NCBI RefSeq assembly: GCF_021412585.1
Contig: NZ_JAKCMI010000037.1
Span: forward strand, 62,001 to 126,000
DNA: 64,000 nucleotides
Direction: 5' to 3'
DNA from: Halomonas alkalisoli
Lineage (GTDB): Bacteria > Pseudomonadota > Gammaproteobacteria > Pseudomonadales > Halomonadaceae
A program made the position numbers and the translations under genes. Positions within the stretch are counted from its first letter, which is position 1. The number at the start of each line of letters is the position of its first letter. Positions 1 to 9,026 of this stretch are shown in pieces. The notes below the pieces were generated by a model. That model ran no database searches, was not told the DNA's origin, and was given only the letters and a program-made list of their open reading frames with translations.

Positions 1-146
1 TTGTCGAACGATTTATCGGGACAATTCCGAATTTTACCTTGCGCAGGACTAAAGTCTGGGCTGATCCTGACGATAATTAACAATGCCAGCGCCGAACCCT
101 ATCTCGGCGCTTCACTCCAAACGGCAGGGGCTAAACAAGCGAATCG

Positions 147-1895
147 ATGAGTCATCACGGCAAACGCCCACCAGGCGACAGGGTAAAATCCTTGGCCCAG
201 CACCCCGCACGGCTCACCCTGAACGCGTTCGAGCAGGGACAGACCGGCATGGTGATAACCGATACCGCGGGACTCGTCGTCCTGGCCAATGAGGCGTTCT
301 GCCAAATTGCCGGCTGCGAGCGCAGCGAGGTTGCCGGCTGGCCAGTCGAACACTTTTTCGTGTCGTTGAGGACACCCTCGATGCTTGCGACCGACCCGGA
401 CACGAGCGTCGACGAACCCACTTCCTGGCAGCAGGAGGTGCTGTGTCGTCGCAACGACGGTGAATCGATGCCGGTATTGATGACCGTGGACGCCCTGCTC
501 GACGACCGGGAGCGCCCACACCACTACCTGCGCACCTTCGTCAGCCTCGCCGCCCCCGATGGCAAGCAGTTCGGCGACAGGCATTGGGTCCACGTCGACC
601 CGATGACCGGCCTTCCCAACTGGCTGCTGCTGCGCGATCGCCTCAATCACGCCCTGGCCCAGGCGGATCGTGCCGATAACGGCCTCGCCGTACTGTTCAT
701 CGACATCGACCGGTTCAAGGCGGTCAACGATGCGGCCGGCCATCTGGAAGGCGACCGACTGCTGGGCGAGCTGGCCCAGCGACTGCAGAAGGCGCTACGC
801 AGCCGAGACACCCTGGCCAGGCTGGGTGGCGACCAGTTTGTCGTCCTGCTGGAAAAGGATGGTACCGCGGAAGCCGCGCAGGTGGTGACAGAGCGGCTTC
901 AAGAGGCGCTGGAGCCCCCGTTCCTCTCCGAGAACCGCTACCTGCTGCTGACCGCCTCCATCGGCATTGCGCTCTACCCGGCCGACGCACAGGATGAGGA
1001 GGCCCTGATCACCACGGCACGCAGCGCCATGTATACGGCTCGCAGGAAAGGCCCCGGACGCCAGGCCTTCGTCGATCACCGCCTGACGGCAAAGCTGAAG
1101 GAAAAACATCGGCTCGAGAGCCGGCTGAGCGAGGCCATTCATCTCCCCGAGCGCCATTTCCAGCTCCACTTTCAGCCTGAAATCGATATCGCCACCGGCC
1201 GCTGCACCGGCCTGGAAGCCGTATTGCGCTGGAAACAGCCCAAGCAGTGGCAGGAGCCACCCGCTGACTTGCTCGACACCATCGCCCGACTGGGCCTTGG
1301 CATTCGTCTCGATCGCTGGGCCATCCAGACCGTCATTGCCCGCCATCTGAGCTGGCTGGAGAGCGGTTCGCCGCTGGGTGAACTGCCGGTCTCGATTCGC
1401 CTCTGCGAGTCTCACCTGGTCAATGACACCCTCGACCGCCGACCTCTCGATCACTTCCTGCGCCTTCAGAGCCTCGACACCCTGGCGTGGCTGACCCTGC
1501 AGGTGCCTGGCCAGGGATTGTCCAGCAACCTGGACGCCGCCTCCCATATGCTCAAGCGGCTCGAGCGACTCGGCGTTCGGCTCGCCATCGATGATCTGGG
1601 TGCCGGCCCGGTCGACCTCGCCTGGCTGTCACGCCTGCCCTTCAACAAGGCCAGAATCAGTGTCAGCCTGGCCATGACTCCCCCACAGGAGGAGCGCAAC
1701 CTCGCGGAAGCGCTGTGCCGACTGCTGCAGGCACTCCATATCGAGCCGGTCATCACGGATATCGACGATCCGTGGCAGGTAACCGCCGTAAGTGGCCTCT
1801 CCCTCAAGCGAGTCCAGGGCGATCATTACTGCCCGGCCCTGCCGGCAGAGGAACTCGACCGGTGGCTTGCCGAACGCAAGGCGGCCCGCAACTAG
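147..1895 (+). CDS. PAS-GGDEF-EAL protein with degenerate catalytic motifs
   Basis: A 582-residue protein with the layout of a cyclic di-GMP enzyme: a PAS-like sensor at about residues 25-135, a GGDEF domain at about 150-305 and an EAL domain at about 320-575. No membrane segment is visible, so it is probably cytosolic. The GGDEF signature reads GGDQF (227-231), preceded by an RxxD inhibitory-site motif RSRD (218-221). The EAL signature reads EAV (357-359), the DDFGTG loop is DDLGAG (482-487), and the usual metal-binding Asn after the second strand is absent (VSIRLC). I infer that the phosphodiesterase activity is lost and the cyclase doubtful, so it may act as a c-di-GMP or GTP sensor. It stands alone with a weak ribosome binding site. 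Confidence 0.85.
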   Translation: MSHHGKRPPGDRVKSLAQHPARLTLNAFEQGQTGMVITDTAGLVVLANEAFCQIAGCERSEVAGWPVEHFFVSLRTPSMLATDPDTSVDEPTSWQQEVLCRRNDGESMPVLMTVDALLDDRERPHHYLRTFVSLAAPDGKQFGDRHWVHVDPMTGLPNWLLLRDRLNHALAQADRADNGLAVLFIDIDRFKAVNDAAGHLEGDRLLGELAQRLQKALRSRDTLARLGGDQFVVLLEKDGTAEAAQVVTERLQEALEPPFLSENRYLLLTASIGIALYPADAQDEEALITTARSAMYTARRKGPGRQAFVDHRLTAKLKEKHRLESRLSEAIHLPERHFQLHFQPEIDIATGRCTGLEAVLRWKQPKQWQEPPADLLDTIARLGLGIRLDRWAIQTVIARHLSWLESGSPLGELPVSIRLCESHLVNDTLDRRPLDHFLRLQSLDTLAWLTLQVPGQGLSSNLDAASHMLKRLERLGVRLAIDDLGAGPVDLAWLSRLPFNKARISVSLAMTPPQEERNLAEALCRLLQALHIEPVITDIDDPWQVTAVSGLSLKRVQGDHYCPALPAEELDRWLAERKAARN

Positions 1896-1942
1896 CCGCG
1901 CTTCGTCCCTATCCACTGATATACCTGCTCGCCCTGATATAA

Positions 1943-3358
1943 CTACCCACTCTGATATGGGTTAGGCACGGCAGGATAGCGAGCCGGATAGGCCTCCATG
2001 AAGGCATGGGCGACCCGAAGCACTCGGGTATCGTCATGCTTGCCCCCTGCCAGCTGGAAACCGACAGGCAAACCCTCGTCGGTGAAGCCACAGGGCACCG
2101 ATACCGCAGGCTGCTGGCTGAGGTTGAATGGGTAGGAAAACGGCGCCCACTCCTCCCAGTCCCGCATGTCGCTGTCGGGCGGTACGTTGTGCAGGAGCTC
2201 GAACGGCGAGATGGCCACCGTGGGGGTCATCACCAGGTGGTACTGCTGATTGAAATATTCCAGCTGCTGGGTCAGGCGGGCTCGACCACGCAGCGCGCGA
2301 AACAGGTCCAAGGCACTCCAATGCGCGGCTCGCTTGGCATCGGACACCATGCCCGGATCGAGAAGCTCACGCTTGCGCTCGTCCATTTCGGCGTAGACCG
2401 CCAGCGAAGCCGTGAACCAGAGCTTGTTGAAGATATCCAGCGGCGATTCAAACCCGGGGTCGACCTCCTCCACCACGGCACCCAGCGCCTCCAGCTTGTG
2501 GGCAGCCGCACGCACCCTCTCCGCCACCTGGCTATCCACCCTGGCATAGCCCAGGTCCGGCGAATAGGCGATTCGCAGCCCCTGAAGCCCCTGGCCCATC
2601 TCTTCGCCCCAGTCGTCGGGCTGACCCCGCGTGGCATAGGGATCGCGATAATCGTAGCGTCCGATGACATTGAGCATGCTCACCGCATCGGTGACCTTAC
2701 GGGTCAAGGGGCCGATATGGGACAGGGTCGGCTCCTCCGAAGGCGGCCACTGAGGCGTCCAGCCGAATGTCGGCTTGAAGCCGAACACACCGGTGAAGGC
2801 GGCGGGAATACGGATCGACCCACCCGAATCCCCGCCCTGATGCAGCACCCCCATATTGAGCGCGGCGGCGACGGCGGCGCCCCCCGAAGAGCCTCCGGGC
2901 GTCAGGCGGGTATCCCAGGGGTTGGCCGTTGCGCCATGCACCCGGTTGTCAGTGACCGCCTTCCATCCGAACTCCGGCGTATTGGTCTTGCCGAGTATCA
3001 CGGCCCCGGCCTCCCTCAGCAGGCGAGCCGGAGGCGAGTCGTGCTCACAGGGGGCATCGGACGCGGTCAAGGAGCCTTTCCTGGCCGGCATGCCCGTGAC
3101 CTCGGTCAGATCCTTCAGTGAAACCGGCACGCCATCGATCGGGCTGAGCGGCCGCCCCTGCCCCCAGCGCCGCGCCGATGCATGGGCGGCGGCCTCGGCA
3201 CCCTCCCGGTCGACGTGGACGTAGGCATTGACCTCGCCGTTGAAGCGGTCGATTCGGTCGAGAGCGGCTCTCGTGGCCTCCAGCGGGGAAGCCTTGTGCG
3301 ATTCGAAGAGACTTCGCAGTTGGCTGGCATCCATGGTTCCTAGATCGGTATCGCTCAC
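1943..3358 (-). CDS. Amidase signature family protein
   Basis: Amidase-signature hydrolase of 471 residues, which splits an amide bond with a Ser-cisSer-Lys triad. The motifs are visible in order: SLKDL (Lys near 82), GGSSGG (cis-Ser near 158) and GGDSGGSIRIPA (nucleophile Ser near 181). The family includes GatA, but gatB and gatC are absent here and the C-terminal half differs, so a stand-alone amidase is more likely; the substrate cannot be read from sequence. The reading frame can extend 12 bases upstream to a TTG, but that extension contains the GGAGG ribosome binding site, which lies 5 bases before the GTG at 3358; I therefore chose the GTG. Monocistronic, with its stop facing the gene at 147-1895. 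Confidence 0.85.
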   Translation of the reverse strand: MSDTDLGTMDASQLRSLFESHKASPLEATRAALDRIDRFNGEVNAYVHVDREGAEAAAHASARRWGQGRPLSPIDGVPVSLKDLTEVTGMPARKGSLTASDAPCEHDSPPARLLREAGAVILGKTNTPEFGWKAVTDNRVHGATANPWDTRLTPGGSSGGAAVAAALNMGVLHQGGDSGGSIRIPAAFTGVFGFKPTFGWTPQWPPSEEPTLSHIGPLTRKVTDAVSMLNVIGRYDYRDPYATRGQPDDWGEEMGQGLQGLRIAYSPDLGYARVDSQVAERVRAAAHKLEALGAVVEEVDPGFESPLDIFNKLWFTASLAVYAEMDERKRELLDPGMVSDAKRAAHWSALDLFRALRGRARLTQQLEYFNQQYHLVMTPTVAISPFELLHNVPPDSDMRDWEEWAPFSYPFNLSQQPAVSVPCGFTDEGLPVGFQLAGGKHDDTRVLRVAHAFMEAYPARYPAVPNPYQSG

Positions 3359-3483
3359 ACGGACCTCCAATTTTTCCAGTGAGTCCGTATAGAGTGTGGG
3401 AAATGTCTGCCACCTGACAAGTTAGCGGCGTCGACGCCTGACCAACCGCCAGGGGTAGCCGTCGACGAACGGCAGGTATACGA

Positions 3484-3518
3484 AAATGCCGCCTGACACA
3501 AAGCGTCAGGCGGCATTT
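3484..3518 (-). terminator. Terminator downstream of tRNA-Ala
   Basis: A perfect 14-base-pair hairpin (arms 3484-3497 and 3505-3518, seven-base loop) begins 12 bases past the CCA end of tRNA-Ala on the minus strand. The T-tract is short, so efficiency is uncertain. Confidence 0.75.
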
Positions 3519-3530
3519 CGTGAAATTCGA

Positions 3531-3606
3531 TGGTGGAGCCTAGCGGGATCGAACCGCTGACCTCAACACTGCCAGTGTTGCGCTCTCCCAGCTGAGCTAA
3601 GGCCCC
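3531..3606 (-). tRNA. tRNA-Ala (anticodon GGC)
   Basis: A 76-base cloverleaf on the minus strand. The 7-bp acceptor stem is GGGGCCT against AGGCTCC with one G-T pair, the anticodon loop is CTGGCAG giving anticodon GGC, the T-arm has GGTTCGATCC, and the CCA is encoded. It is flanked by its own promoter (3636-3664) and a hairpin terminator (3484-3518), so it is a single-gene transcription unit. Confidence 0.97.
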
Positions 3607-3635
3607 ACGTTGTTGCTCTCGCGAGAACGAGGCGA

Positions 3636-3664
3636 ATGATACCGACCACCACCCTGGCAGTCAA
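3636..3664 (-). promoter_or_regulatory. Sigma-70 promoter of tRNA-Ala
   Basis: On the minus strand, TTGACT (3664-3659) and TATCAT (3641-3636) are separated by exactly 17 bases. The predicted start lies about 20-25 bases before the tRNA 5' end. Confidence 0.75.
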
Positions 3665-3826
3665 TATCGACAATCAGGTTTCACGCCCCGTTGACGATAT
3701 CGTTTAGTACCGGCACTTAGCCAATTTCCCTTGGGCGACGAGTATGGCAAGCTTGGTGGCTTCTAGACTATCCGCTCTCTTCACGGACACTTCCGTGATC
3801 AACAGCAATGACGAGGAACGTCAGCC

Positions 3827-4474
3827 TTGATCAAGGTTCTCATTGTCGATGACCATCACCTGGTTCGCACCAGTCTCGCTCGCCTGCTGGATGAGGAGGA
3901 GGACATCGACGTGGTCGGGGAGGCGGCCAGCGGAGAGGAAGCCATCACCCTGAGCCGCAAGCTCGACCCGGATGTCGTGCTGATGGATCTGCGCATGCCG
4001 GGAATCGGCGGCCTGGAAGCGACGCGCAAGATCATGCGCAACAGCGCCGACATCCGCATCCTGGCCCTGACCGGCTTCATGGAAGACAATTTTGCCCAGC
4101 GCCTGCTGGAAGCGGGAGCGGGCGGCTTCATCAGCAAGGATACCCAGGTGCCCGACATGGTCGATGCGATCCGCAGCGTATTCGCCGGCCATCGCTATAT
4201 CAGCCCGGACATCGCTCAACGCCTGGTGCTGTCGCGCTTCGACTCGGAAGAGAACCCCTTCGACCAGCTCTCCCAGCGTGAGCTTCAGGTGGCGATGATG
4301 ATCGTCAACTGCCAGCGTGTCGCCGAGATCTCCGACCGCCTCTTCCTCAGCCCGAAGACCGTCAACACCTACCGCTACCGAATCTTCGAAAAGCTGGGTG
4401 TGCAGACCGATGTCGAGCTGACCCATCTGGGCCTGAAACATGGCCTGGTGGATGGATTCGACACCACCAACTGA
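3827..4474 (+). CDS. gacA: Response regulator GacA/UvrY (LuxR type)
   Basis: Response regulator of the GacS/GacA (BarA/UvrY) system, 215 residues. The N-terminal receiver domain has the acidic pair DD at 8-9, the phosphoacceptor Asp54 within VVLMDLRMPG, and a Lys near 104 (ISKD). A LuxR-type helix-turn-helix occupies about 150-200 (SPKTVNTYRYRIFEKLGV). In relatives GacA activates small RNAs that titrate RsmA/CsrA, controlling secretion, biofilm and secondary metabolism. The start is TTG at 3827 with an AGGAA ribosome binding site 8 bases upstream. Location immediately before uvrC is the classic context of gacA/uvrY and is the strongest argument against another LuxR regulator. Confidence 0.93.
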   Translation: MIKVLIVDDHHLVRTSLARLLDEEEDIDVVGEAASGEEAITLSRKLDPDVVLMDLRMPGIGGLEATRKIMRNSADIRILALTGFMEDNFAQRLLEAGAGGFISKDTQVPDMVDAIRSVFAGHRYISPDIAQRLVLSRFDSEENPFDQLSQRELQVAMMIVNCQRVAEISDRLFLSPKTVNTYRYRIFEKLGVQTDVELTHLGLKHGLVDGFDTTN

Positions 4475-4522
4475 TGCAAACGATCTGGTAAGCTGGAGGC
4501 TCACGCCTCAGCCAGTCCCAAG

Positions 4523-6337
4523 ATGACCTTCGACTCCCGTCAGTTCCTCGCCCACCTGACCCAGGCACCGGGCATCTACCGCATGCTCGACGAGCGAGGC
4601 GACACCCTCTACGTCGGCAAGGCCAAGCGCCTGAAGGCCCGCCTGGCCAGCTACTTCCGCGGCGCCCTCAACGCCAAGACGCAAGCCATGGTAGGGCGCA
4701 TAGCAGACGTTCAGGTCACCGTGACCCGCAGCGAGATCGAAGCGCTGCTGCTCGAGCAGACCCTGATCAAGGAGCTGCGCCCGCCCTACAACATCCTGCT
4801 TCGCGACGACAAGTCCTACCCCTTCGTCTTCGTCACCGATCGCCACCCCTATCCGGCGCTCGAGTACAAGCGGGCCAGGCGGCGTCACGAGGATGGCCGC
4901 TATCTCGGCCCCTACCCCAGCAGCGGTGCGGTGCGCGAAAGCCTGTCGCTGATGCAGAAGATCTTCCGTATCCGCAACTGCGAGGACAGCGTCTTCGCGC
5001 ACCGGACGCGGCCCTGCCTGCAGTACCAGATCCAGCGCTGCAGCGCCCCCTGCGTAGGCTATATCAGCGAGGCCGACTATCGGCGCGATCTCGAGCATGC
5101 CGTCATGTGCCTAGAAGGACGCAGCGAACAGGTCACCGGCGAGCTGACCGAGGCCATGGAGGCCGCCAGCCGGGCGCTGGCCTTCGAGGACGCCGCCCGC
5201 CTGCGCGACCAGGTACAGCATCTACGCCAGCTCCAGCAGCGCCAGTTCGTCGACACCGAGGGCGGCGACGCCGATGTCTTCGCCTTGGCGGAGCGCGAGG
5301 ACTCGCTGTGCATTTCCGTGCTGGCGGTGCGCCAGGGGCGTCTGCTCGGGGCACGTCATCACAAGCCCGGCAACAGCCTGGGCCTGGCGGCCTGCGACCT
5401 GCTGGCTGAATTCGTCAGCCAGTACTACCTCGGCCAGGGTCGGGAAATCCCCCGGGAAGTGATCACCAGCCTGGCGCTTGCCGATGCCGATATCCTGGAA
5501 AGTGCCCTTGCGGCTCGCGCCGAGCGCCGCGTTCGCCTGACACACAGCGTCCGTGGCCATCGCCAGCAGTGGCTCGAGCTCGCTCGCACCAACGCCGAGC
5601 AGCAATTGGCAGGGCAATTGGCCAGCCAGGCGCAGCTCACCCATCGATTCGATGCGCTGCGTGATGCCCTGGCGCTGCCCCAGGCGCCGCAGCGGCTGGA
5701 ATGCTTCGACATCAGCCACAGCCATGGCGAGGCCACCGTGGCCTCCTGCGTGGTATTCGACCAGAATGGGCCACGCAAATCGGACTACCGGCGTTTCAAT
5801 ATCGAGGGGGTGGCGGCGGGTGACGATTACGCCGCCATGCGCCAGGCCTTGAGCCGCCGCTTCCGCCGCCTCACCGAAGGAGAAGGCGTGGCGCCGGACA
5901 TCCTGCTGGTGGATGGCGGCAAGGGACAGCTGAATCAGGCCCGTGACGTGCTGGCCGAACTGGGGCTCGAGCATATCCTGCTGCTGGGCGTGGCCAAGGG
6001 CACCACCCGCCGGGCCGGCCTGGAAACCCTGTTCGTGGAAACCGTCGATCGCACGCTCGACCTGGACAGCGCCTCCCCGGCCCTGCATCTCATCCAGCAT
6101 GTGCGTGACGAAGCCCACCGCTTCGCCATAACCGGGCACCGTACCCGGCGCGACAAGGCCCGGCGCAGCTCCTCGCTGGAAGACATCGAAGGCATCGGGC
6201 CCAAGCGCCGACGGGAACTGTTGCGCTTCTTCGGCGGACTGCAGGGCGTCAAGCAGGCAAGCCGGGAGGAACTGGCGAGGGTCCCCGGCATCAGCGCCAC
6301 CCTGGCCGATACGATTCATCGCTCGCTGCATGGATGA
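4523..6337 (+). CDS. uvrC: Excinuclease ABC subunit C
   Basis: UvrC, the nuclease of nucleotide excision repair that makes both incisions around a lesion bound by UvrA/UvrB; 604 residues, normal length. The N-terminal GIY-YIG domain shows GIY (17-19) and YVG (30-32). Four cysteines at 153, 165, 173 and 177 match the conserved cluster of the family. A UVR domain that contacts UvrB lies at about 208-243, followed by the RNase-H-like nuclease (CFDISHSHG) and a C-terminal double helix-hairpin-helix (IEGIGPKRRRELL). It starts 48 bases after gacA and precedes pgsA, a conserved gammaproteobacterial trio, so cotranscription is likely. Confidence 0.98.
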   Translation: MTFDSRQFLAHLTQAPGIYRMLDERGDTLYVGKAKRLKARLASYFRGALNAKTQAMVGRIADVQVTVTRSEIEALLLEQTLIKELRPPYNILLRDDKSYPFVFVTDRHPYPALEYKRARRRHEDGRYLGPYPSSGAVRESLSLMQKIFRIRNCEDSVFAHRTRPCLQYQIQRCSAPCVGYISEADYRRDLEHAVMCLEGRSEQVTGELTEAMEAASRALAFEDAARLRDQVQHLRQLQQRQFVDTEGGDADVFALAEREDSLCISVLAVRQGRLLGARHHKPGNSLGLAACDLLAEFVSQYYLGQGREIPREVITSLALADADILESALAARAERRVRLTHSVRGHRQQWLELARTNAEQQLAGQLASQAQLTHRFDALRDALALPQAPQRLECFDISHSHGEATVASCVVFDQNGPRKSDYRRFNIEGVAAGDDYAAMRQALSRRFRRLTEGEGVAPDILLVDGGKGQLNQARDVLAELGLEHILLLGVAKGTTRRAGLETLFVETVDRTLDLDSASPALHLIQHVRDEAHRFAITGHRTRRDKARRSSSLEDIEGIGPKRRRELLRFFGGLQGVKQASREELARVPGISATLADTIHRSLHG

Positions 6338-6406
6338 AAGGGCCCACTGCGGATAGAATGGTGGCCTTCTCGGCAACCCTGACCTCAGGCAAGGATCCCC
6401 CTGTCA

Positions 6407-6955
6407 ATGAACATCCCCAACATCCTGACGCTGGCTAGAATCGCCTTCATCCCGCTGCTGGTGGTGTTCTTCTATCTGCCTTTCGCCTGGAGCATGCCGG
6501 TTGCCGCCGGCCTTTTCGCCCTGGCAGCGGTGACGGACTGGCTGGACGGCTACCTGGCACGCCGCTGGGACCAGGCCACGCCCTTCGGCGCCTTCCTCGA
6601 CCCGGTGGCGGACAAGCTGATGGTCGCCGTCGCCCTGGCCCTGCTGATCGAACGCTTCGACAGTGTCTGGCTGACGCTACCGGCGCTGGTGATCATCGGC
6701 CGCGAGATCGTCATCTCGGCCCTGCGGGAGTGGATGGCCGAGATGGGCAAGCGCGGCAGCGTCGCCGTCTCCTGGCTGGGCAAGGTCAAGACAAGCCTGC
6801 AGATGATTGCGCTGCTGCTGCTGCTCGCCTTCTCGCCGGGCACCCAGCTCGCCCTGGTCGGCGTCGCCACGCTCTACGTTGCCGCCATCCTGACCCTCTG
6901 GTCCATGGCGCTCTACCTGCGTTCGGCCTGGCCCCACCTGAGCCGTTCCATGTAG
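6407..6955 (+). CDS. pgsA: CDP-diacylglycerol-glycerol-3-phosphate 3-phosphatidyltransferase
   Basis: Inner-membrane enzyme that makes phosphatidylglycerophosphate from CDP-diacylglycerol and glycerol-3-phosphate, the committed step to phosphatidylglycerol and cardiolipin. It has 182 residues with four to six hydrophobic segments. The CDP-alcohol phosphatidyltransferase motif is complete: D47-G48-x2-A51-R52-x8-G61-x3-D65-x3-D69. It follows uvrC by 69 bases and is followed by a tRNA operon that has its own promoter. The gacA-uvrC-pgsA-tRNA order supports pgsA over other members of the family. Confidence 0.96.
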   Translation: MNIPNILTLARIAFIPLLVVFFYLPFAWSMPVAAGLFALAAVTDWLDGYLARRWDQATPFGAFLDPVADKLMVAVALALLIERFDSVWLTLPALVIIGREIVISALREWMAEMGKRGSVAVSWLGKVKTSLQMIALLLLLAFSPGTQLALVGVATLYVAAILTLWSMALYLRSAWPHLSRSM

Positions 6956-6975
6956 CACTCGATGCCAACAAGTGA

Positions 6976-7003
6976 TTGACAGTAACGACCTTATCCGTAT
7001 AAT
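6976..7003 (+). promoter_or_regulatory. Consensus sigma-70 promoter of the tRNA operon
   Basis: Exact consensus hexamers TTGACA (6976-6981) and TATAAT (6998-7003) with a 16-base spacer, about 15 bases before the first tRNA. Such a perfect match fits a strong stable-RNA promoter driving the three tRNAs that follow. Confidence 0.9.
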
Positions 7004-7018
7004 TCGCTCTCGAGTCGA

Positions 7019-7093
7019 GCGGGAATAGCTCAGTGGTAGAGCATCGCCTTGCCAAGGCGAGGGTCGGGAGTTCGAATCTCCTTTCCCGCTCCA
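7019..7093 (+). tRNA. tRNA-Gly (anticodon GCC)
   Basis: A 75-base cloverleaf with acceptor GCGGGAA/TTCCCGC, anticodon loop TTGCCAA giving GCC, T-loop GTTCGAATC and an encoded CCA. First gene of the Gly-Cys-Leu operon. Confidence 0.97.
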
Positions 7094-7106
7094 TACGACT
7101 CATTGA

Positions 7107-7180
7107 GGCTGGATGGCAGAGTGGTTATGCAGCGGACTGCAACTCCGTGTACGCCGGTTCGATTCCGACTCCAGCCTCCA
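7107..7180 (+). tRNA. tRNA-Cys (anticodon GCA)
   Basis: A 74-base cloverleaf with acceptor GGCTGGA/TCCAGCC, anticodon loop CTGCAAC giving GCA, and an encoded CCA. It lies 13 bases after tRNA-Gly. Confidence 0.96.
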
Positions 7181-7216
7181 CTTATTCCCTTCAGCTGTCT
7201 GCTCGAATCCCGTGCC

Positions 7217-7303
7217 GCCCGGATGGCGAAATTGGTAGACGCAAGAGACTTAAAATCTCTCGGTGGCAACACCGTGCCGGTTCGAGCCCGGCTCCGGGCA
7301 CCA
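7217..7303 (+). tRNA. tRNA-Leu (anticodon TAA)
   Basis: An 87-base class II tRNA with acceptor GCCCGGA/TCCGGGC, anticodon loop CTTAAAA giving TAA, a long variable arm (CGGTGGCAACACCG) typical of tRNA-Leu, and an encoded CCA. Last gene of the operon; no clear terminator hairpin is seen after it. Confidence 0.97.
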
Positions 7304-7390
7304 GACTCTTCGCTATCCCGTTCTTCTACCGGTATCATCGGACGCTAACGAGCCGAGTCAGTCGGCGACAGGATCCAGCGAGACCCCCGC

Positions 7391-8962
7391 ATGCCCCGTA
7401 GCGAACATGACGTACTGATTGTCGGCGGTGGCGTTGCCGGCCTGACCCTGGCACTGCACGCCGCGGACCATCGCCGCGTGACCCTGGTTCGCCCCGCAAG
7501 CGACGATCAAAGCGCCAGCCGATGGGCACAAGGTGGCATTGCCGCCGTTCTCTCTCCGCAAGACGATTTCGACGCCCATGTGGCCGACACCCTGGTGGCA
7601 GGTGCCGGCCTGTGCGACGAACGCGCCGTCCGCTTCACCGTCGAACAGGGGCCCGCCGCCATCGAATGGCTGCTTTCACTGGGCGTCCCCTTTACTCGCG
7701 ACCCGGACCCCGCCTCGCCCTACCCCTTCCACCTGACTCGGGAAGGGGGACATGGGGCACGACGCATCATTCATGCCGAAGACGCCACCGGGCGCGCCGT
7801 ACTCGACACCCTGATGGCCAACGCCCTGGCCCACCCCGCCATCACGATACGCAACGATCTCACCGCCATCGGCCTGCTGGCCGATGCCCTCGGCCAGTGC
7901 CGCGGCGCGCGCTGCCTGAGCGAGCAAGGCGAGCCGACCGAACTGCTGGCGGCCGACACCATCCTGGCCACGGGCGGCGCCAGTGGCCTCTATCGACACA
8001 CCACCAGCCCCAACCCAGCCAGCGGCGAAGGCATGCTGATGGCCGCCGAGCTCGGCGCCGAGCTGATGAACCTGGAGTTCCAGCAGTTCCACCCCACCTG
8101 CCTCTACGATCCGGAAGGCGCCCCCTTCCTGATCAGCGAGGCGGTCAGGGGGGAAGGCGGCCACCTGTTGAACGCGCAAGGGGAACGCTTCATGACGGCG
8201 CTGGACCCGCGGGCGGAATTGGCGCCCCGTGATATCGTCGCCCGCGCCATCGATGCCGAAATGCAGCGCACCGGGGCGCCCCACGTCTGGCTCGATGTAC
8301 GCCATCTGGGTGAAACTGCGATTCGCCACCACTTCCCCACCATTCACGCGCACTGCCTTGGTCGCGGGATGGATATCGCCCAACAGCCGATACCGGTGGT
8401 GCCTGCCGCTCACTACAGCTGCGGCGGGGTCGCCACCGACCTCGTCGGCGCCTCCACCGTCCCGCGCCTCTACGCCATCGGAGAAGCGGCATGTACCGGC
8501 CTGCACGGCGCCAACCGCATGGCCAGCAACTCACTGCTGGAGTGCCTGGTATTCGCCCGCAGCTGTGCGTCACGCCTGGCCGAAGCGCCACCGCCGTTCA
8601 CCGCACCGCTGGTGATGAAGCAGGCGGAAGGAGGGAGTGTGGATCTCGATCAGGTTCGTGGCTGGCGCCGGACCCTGCGCGAGATCATGAGTCATCGTGT
8701 CGCCATCGTGCGGCGGGACGACGGCCTGGAAGCCGCGGCGAGCGAGCTTCACGCATTGAGCGCCGAGGTCGAAAAAGCGGTGAACGAGGCCGCCCCAAGT
8801 GCGCCTCTTGCCAGCCTGTGGCATGCCTTGAGGCTGGCAAGGCTGACCGTGACCGCTGCGAGAACCCGCCGTGAATCCCGCGGCCTGCACTTCAATCCCG
8901 ACTGCCCTCACCCGGCGGCGCATCCACAACCTTCCCGGCTGCATGTCACCGATCTCGAATAA
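7391..8962 (+). CDS. nadB: L-aspartate oxidase
   Basis: FAD enzyme that oxidises L-aspartate to iminoaspartate, the first step of de novo NAD synthesis; NadA then makes quinolinate. Length 523, usual for the family. The N-terminal dinucleotide fold is DVLIVGGGVAGLTLAL (from about residue 7), followed by SRWAQGGIAAVL and the substrate/FAD segment HGANRMASNSLLECLVF, with the C-terminal helical domain of the succinate dehydrogenase/fumarate reductase flavoprotein family. A succinate dehydrogenase subunit is excluded because the covalent-FAD His motif and the SDH neighbours are missing. It converges with ygfX. Confidence 0.96.
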   Translation: MPRSEHDVLIVGGGVAGLTLALHAADHRRVTLVRPASDDQSASRWAQGGIAAVLSPQDDFDAHVADTLVAGAGLCDERAVRFTVEQGPAAIEWLLSLGVPFTRDPDPASPYPFHLTREGGHGARRIIHAEDATGRAVLDTLMANALAHPAITIRNDLTAIGLLADALGQCRGARCLSEQGEPTELLAADTILATGGASGLYRHTTSPNPASGEGMLMAAELGAELMNLEFQQFHPTCLYDPEGAPFLISEAVRGEGGHLLNAQGERFMTALDPRAELAPRDIVARAIDAEMQRTGAPHVWLDVRHLGETAIRHHFPTIHAHCLGRGMDIAQQPIPVVPAAHYSCGGVATDLVGASTVPRLYAIGEAACTGLHGANRMASNSLLECLVFARSCASRLAEAPPPFTAPLVMKQAEGGSVDLDQVRGWRRTLREIMSHRVAIVRRDDGLEAAASELHALSAEVEKAVNEAAPSAPLASLWHALRLARLTVTAARTRRESRGLHFNPDCPHPAAHPQPSRLHVTDLE

Positions 8963-9026
8963 AACTCTCGAATAAGAACCTCGACCGAGTAAAGCCGAGA
9001 CATGCGGCAAACGCTGCCGAGAACCG

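Noticed and set aside
7033-7401. Open frames across the tRNA cluster
   Set aside because: They are chance frames through three complete tRNA genes.
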